Shown in pieces: positions 20,627-22,489 of a DNA stretch of 22,489 nt. Under the pieces are notes generated by a model that worked only from the letters and a program-made list of their open reading frames with translations, was not told the origin of the DNA and ran no database searches. The position numbers were made by a program, and so were the translations under genes. The DNA comes from a virus: positions 1 to 22,489 of the IMG/VR virus record IMGVR_UViG_3300020411_000587. The stretch is one strand, 5' to 3'. Within the stretch, counting starts at the first letter, position 1; each line of letters begins with the position of its first letter.

Positions 20627-20769
20627 TGACAAATTCTACAGCAACCTTTGACGATAAAGCACAGAAGCTTTGGGCAGAGAAATGGAATGGTAGACTAGCA
20701 ATGCTTGGTCTTATCGCAGCAGCAACATCCGATCTGTTTACAGGTCATATGTTCTTTGGCATGTTCTAA
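20626..20769 (+). CDS. hli: High-light-inducible protein
   Basis: 47 residues from ATG 20626 (TAATG overlap with the previous stop). EKWNGRLAMLGLIAAATSDL is the complete chlorophyll-binding helix, and GHMFFGMF the tail. Third tandem hli gene; the usual short form. Probably one transcript with the two upstream copies. Confidence 0.92.
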   Translation: MTNSTATFDDKAQKLWAEKWNGRLAMLGLIAAATSDLFTGHMFFGMF

Positions 20770-20782
20770 AAACTTAACATAA

Positions 20783-20805
20783 CTAAATACTTATTCATAA
20801 TAAGT
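20783..20805 (+). promoter_or_regulatory. Late box CTAAATA joined to a 7-bp hairpin
   Basis: CTAAATA (20783-20789), then ACTTATT (20789-20795) pairing perfectly with AATAAGT (20799-20805) over CAT. The box ends 35 bases before ATG 20824, the same distance as for the virion gene at 6605. The hairpin would lie at or next to the RNA 5' end. Confidence 0.55.
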
Positions 20806-20823
20806 TACAATACACACAATACG

Positions 20824-21018
20824 ATGGAGACTCTAACAGATACAGCTAATACAATATCACCCTTCATGGCAATCCTATGGTGCTTCTATCCTATAGGTGC
20901 ACTTGTCTTTATTGAATTGCTACTTCGTGCAATCAATGATGATGACGATGACCAAGATGGTGGTAAAGGCATTCGTGTCAATCAAGCTGTACCTGTTGCA
21001 GTTCCTTCAGGAGCTTAA
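20824..21018 (+). CDS. 64-aa single-pass membrane protein
   Basis: Short N-terminus, one transmembrane helix (SPFMAILWCFYPIGALVFIE, 12-31) and an acidic tail (INDDDDDQDGGKGIRV). Similar proteins stand near hli and psbA in T4-like cyanophages, as far as I recall. It may act in the thylakoid membrane, but nothing in the sequence specifies this. Confidence 0.7.
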   Translation: METLTDTANTISPFMAILWCFYPIGALVFIELLLRAINDDDDDQDGGKGIRVNQAVPVAVPSGA

Positions 21019-21023
21019 CAATT

Positions 21024-21098
21024 ATGTACCAATTAATGTTTCTAGCAACCGTTATGGTGGTTGCCTTTACAAATGTCGGTCAATTCGCTTTTCAGTAG
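21024..21098 (+). CDS. 24-aa hydrophobic peptide
   Basis: MYQLMFLATVMVVAFTNVGQ then FAFQ. A single membrane helix covers nearly the whole peptide, in the size class of small photosystem subunits. Overlaps the next ORF by 26 bases. Little more can be said. Confidence 0.5.
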   Translation: MYQLMFLATVMVVAFTNVGQFAFQ

Positions 21099-21174
21099 TC
21101 CTTACTACGCACTATTTGAATTCGGTTTCTTCTGTTGTGTAGGATTCACAGCAGGTAATTTAGGTATTATTTAA
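21073..21174 (+). CDS. 33-aa hydrophobic peptide
   Basis: MSVNSLFSSPYYALFEFGFF then CCVGFTAGNLGII. Aromatic-rich, one membrane helix, a C-C pair. ATG lies inside the previous ORF, and the stop overlaps the next ATG. I recall similar short peptides in cyanophages near psbA. No assigned function. Confidence 0.55.
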   Translation: MSVNSLFSSPYYALFEFGFFCCVGFTAGNLGII

Positions 21175-21335
21175 TGGAAGATTTAGATTTAAGAGAACAA
21201 GCAGTTAAAATACTATACAAACAATTCGGTCAGCATGATAGCATCTATGCATGTGCTGATGAATGGTCTAAGAAATTTGAAACTACGTCAGGAATCGTAA
21301 GTTATTACAAAACGTACTTCGCAAATAGCATCTAA
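21174..21335 (+). CDS. 53-aa protein of unknown function
   Basis: MEDLDLREQAVKILYKQFGQ, then HDSIYACADEWSKKFETTSG and a tyrosine-rich end (IVSYYKTYFANSI). Soluble, helical. ATG overlaps the previous TAA. Conserved-looking hypothetical. Confidence 0.65.
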   Translation: MEDLDLREQAVKILYKQFGQHDSIYACADEWSKKFETTSGIVSYYKTYFANSI

Positions 21336-21338
21336 ATA
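21332..21338 (+). promoter_or_regulatory. Late box CTAAATA inside a palindrome, upstream of petF
   Basis: CTAAATA overlaps the preceding stop and lies in the palindrome CATCTA-AA-TAGATG (21329-21342). It ends 23 bases before the petF ATG. Confidence 0.6.
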
Positions 21339-21360
21339 GATGTGATTTTGGATACACTAC

Positions 21361-21651
21361 ATGGCATACACTGTTACATTAGTTGATGCGAATGGAACTT
21401 CTACCTCTTTTGAATGTGATGAGGATGAACTCATTCTAGATAAGGCAGAGGAGGAAGGTGTTGATGCACCATATTCTTGTCGTTCTGGAGCATGTTCAAC
21501 TTGTGCAGGTAAAATTATAGAAGGCACAGTTGATCAAGAAGACCAGATGTTCCTAGATGAAGAGCAGATAGAACAAGGATTTGTATTAACATGTGTTGCA
21601 AAACCTACCTCAGACGTAACCATTGAGTTAGGTCAAGAGGAAAATCTTTAA
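21361..21651 (+). CDS. petF: Plant-type [2Fe-2S] ferredoxin
   Basis: 96 residues. Cluster ligands C40, C45, C48 ([12 protein letters not shown]) and C78 (LTCVAKP) are in the canonical C-x4-C-x2-C-x29-C spacing, and the length is standard for photosynthetic ferredoxin. It carries electrons from photosystem I to acceptors such as heme oxygenase, bilin reductases and ribonucleotide reductase-supplying systems. With ho1 at 17394 it could serve phage bilin synthesis. Late promoter box immediately upstream; another follows the stop. Confidence 0.95.
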   Translation: MAYTVTLVDANGTSTSFECDEDELILDKAEEEGVDAPYSCRSGACSTCAGKIIEGTVDQEDQMFLDEEQIEQGFVLTCVAKPTSDVTIELGQEENL

Positions 21652-21657
21652 TAAATA
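21651..21657 (+). promoter_or_regulatory. Late box ATAAATA
   Basis: TTTAATAAATACA directly at the petF stop; ends 23 bases before the ATG at 21680, the same spacing as for petF and talC. Confidence 0.6.
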
Positions 21658-21679
21658 CAATTGAATTCATTCATTCATT

Positions 21680-21871
21680 ATGGCTAGAGATCCTAATAAC
21701 GAAGCCCGTTGGTGGGCAACACGTAAAGTTGATGGAGAGATTGAGTACTTAGTTAGTACTACTACATGGTCAGAAGACTATCGCTTTGCAAAAGTATTTG
21801 ACGCACAAGCAGGTGCTCGTGCATTTTTGAAGGAGCACGGACTAAAAGGAACAGTTCGTAAAGTAAAATGA
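21680..21871 (+). CDS. 63-aa basic protein of unknown function
   Basis: MARDPNNEARWWATRKVDGE, EYLVSTTTWSEDYRFAKVFD and FLKEHGLKGTVRKVK. Trp-rich N-terminus and basic end; compact beta/alpha arrangement likely. Its stop (TGA) overlaps the next ATG. Function unknown. Confidence 0.65.
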   Translation: MARDPNNEARWWATRKVDGEIEYLVSTTTWSEDYRFAKVFDAQAGARAFLKEHGLKGTVRKVK

Positions 21872-21957
21872 ATTCTTCAACACCCCTACTTGATTTCCTG
21901 TTATTGGGTATCCTAACAGGATGCATTGTCATAGCTGTACAAGATAGAAAATTCTAA
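21868..21957 (+). CDS. 29-aa membrane peptide
   Basis: MNSSTPLLDFLLLGILTGCI then VIAVQDRKF. One transmembrane helix with a short polar start and a basic end, typical size of small photosystem or lysis-accessory subunits. ATG overlaps the preceding TGA; the stop is followed directly by the next ATG. Recognised family: none. Confidence 0.5.
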   Translation: MNSSTPLLDFLLLGILTGCIVIAVQDRKF

Positions 21958-22224
21958 ATGACATACCCTGCACCAGACAAGATTCCTTATGATGAATGGT
22001 TTGATGACAGAATAAACCCATTAGATTTAATGCCAATAGCAAGAGATGAACCATTAGATCTTGCACCAAGTTCAGTGGAACCGCAAGATGAAGAAGAAAC
22101 TATGCATGAAAAGATGTATCGGTACGCAACCTCAAGATACAATCCATTTCATGTAGGTGCTTCCGAGAATTGCCATGCTGATATAGAGTATGGTGGTTCA
22201 GAAATCCCCCAGAAAAAGACTTGA
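21958..22224 (+). CDS. 88-aa acidic, proline-rich protein
   Basis: MTYPAPDKIPYDEWFDDRIN, then PLDLMPIARDEPLDLAPSSV, a Glu-rich stretch and a His/Tyr-rich end. No domain recognised; low complexity and likely flexible. The stop codon is inside the -35 of the psbA promoter. Confidence 0.65.
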   Translation: MTYPAPDKIPYDEWFDDRINPLDLMPIARDEPLDLAPSSVEPQDEEETMHEKMYRYATSRYNPFHVGASENCHADIEYGGSEIPQKKT

Positions 22225-22249
22225 CAAATCTGTAAAGTTTTGTTAATAT
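22221..22249 (+). promoter_or_regulatory. psbA promoter
   Basis: TTGACA (22221-22226, 6/6), 17 bases, TAATAT (22244-22249, four of six) with TGT in front as extended -10. Predicted start near 22256. Confidence 0.7.
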
Positions 22250-22261
22250 ACATAATACAGG

Positions 22262-22283
22262 TGAGGAAATCCTCATCTTTTTC
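22262..22283 (+). other. Hairpin with T-tract in the psbA leader (attenuator candidate)
   Basis: TGAGGA (22262-22267) and TCCTCA (22270-22275) pair perfectly, followed by TCTTTTTC. It is within about 10 bases of the predicted RNA start. A second inverted repeat, AGGACT (22296-22301) and AGTCCT (22315-22320), encloses GGAG. Confidence 0.55.
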
Positions 22284-22356
22284 ATACTCCTGACCAGGAC
22301 TAAACGGAGATATCAGTCCTAATCATACCACTACAAAAAACGTTCTATTAATTCAG

Positions 22357-22489
22357 ATGACAACTATCTCAAAGAGAGAGCAAGGTCTACTGTCAGGATG
22401 GAGTGAGTTTTGCGAGTGGGTTACAAGTACAAACAACCGCATTTATGTTGGTTGGTTTGGAGTTCTTATGATTCCTTGCTTGTTAGCTG
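22357..22489 (+). CDS. psbA: Photosystem II D1 protein, N-terminal part (runs off the window)
   Basis: 44 codons are visible. [20 protein letters not shown] then [20 protein letters not shown] and CLLA match the D1 start, with [15 protein letters not shown] the conserved segment leading into transmembrane helix A. psbD is excluded, because D2 starts quite differently. D1 is the rapidly damaged reaction-centre subunit; phage copies keep photosynthesis running in infected cells. There is no clear Shine-Dalgarno close to the ATG, and the leader is about 100 bases long and structured. Whether the full gene carries an intron cannot be seen here. Confidence 0.95.
   Translation, partial: MTTISKREQGLLSGWSEFCEWVTSTNNRIYVGWFGVLMIPCLLA

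Noticed and set aside
1-22489. CRISPR array, insertion sequence, attachment site or integrase
   Set aside because: No regular repeat-spacer pattern, no transposase or integrase frame and no terminal inverted repeats were seen.

Overview
The window looks like part of a T4-like cyanomyovirus genome, AT-rich by eye. The evidence is T4-type replication genes (gp41 helicase C-terminus, gp61 primase, class Ia nrdA/nrdB), T4-type late-promoter boxes (TATAAATA and the cyanophage variants ATAAATA and CTAAATA), and cyanobacterium-derived metabolic genes: mazG, talC, ho1, three hli, petF and psbA. DUF4278-, DUF2997- and DUF1257/Ycf35-type proteins are further cyanobacterial families. The host (Prochlorococcus or Synechococcus) cannot be decided from the window. 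Almost everything is on the + strand in tightly packed, mostly overlapping genes, many under 60 codons. One small minus-strand island sits near 17.1-17.3 kb.

Layout. 1-0.96 kb: helicase end, MazG and a small protein. 0.99-2.4 kb: a 470-aa unknown protein with a possible PD-(D/E)XK-type nuclease core. 2.4-6.34 kb: a promoter followed by a ligase-type nucleotidyltransferase-like protein, a cytidylyltransferase-fold protein whose first residues match a T4 capsid-targeting sequence, an acidic/basic mini-protein and two very lysine-rich proteins. 6.37-8.85 kb: a late-promoter-driven Ig-like virion protein candidate, two unknown phage proteins and a coiled-coil membrane protein. 8.8-13.3 kb: primase, nrdA and nrdB. 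13.26-14.7 kb: a PsbN-like membrane protein, a 2OG-Fe(II) oxygenase, small proteins, a repeated 27-bp motif and a terminator. 14.77-17.07 kb: talC and a run of small proteins including the DUF2997/DUF1257 pair, closed by a bidirectional terminator. 17.1-17.34 kb: the minus-strand island. 17.39-19.46 kb: ho1, small proteins, a GIY-YIG nuclease and a near-consensus promoter. 19.46-20.14 kb: a structured, terminator-ended leader in front of a second 2OG oxygenase. 20.2-22.5 kb: three hli genes, a set of tiny membrane peptides, petF, unknown proteins and the start of psbA.

How it fits together. MazG, NrdAB, primase and helicase serve nucleotide supply and replication. TalC is expected to draw carbon toward the pentose phosphate pathway, and so toward NADPH and ribose. 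PsbA and Hli maintain photosystem II and protect it during infection. Ho1 opens heme to biliverdin using reduced ferredoxin, which PetF could supply. Two promoter classes are visible: sigma70-type promoters, several with an extended -10 of the form TGCTATA, and T4-type late boxes at constrained distances from start codons. The least explained parts are the ligase-like/packaged-nucleotidyltransferase pair, the minus-strand island, the structured leaders and the very small membrane peptides near psbA.
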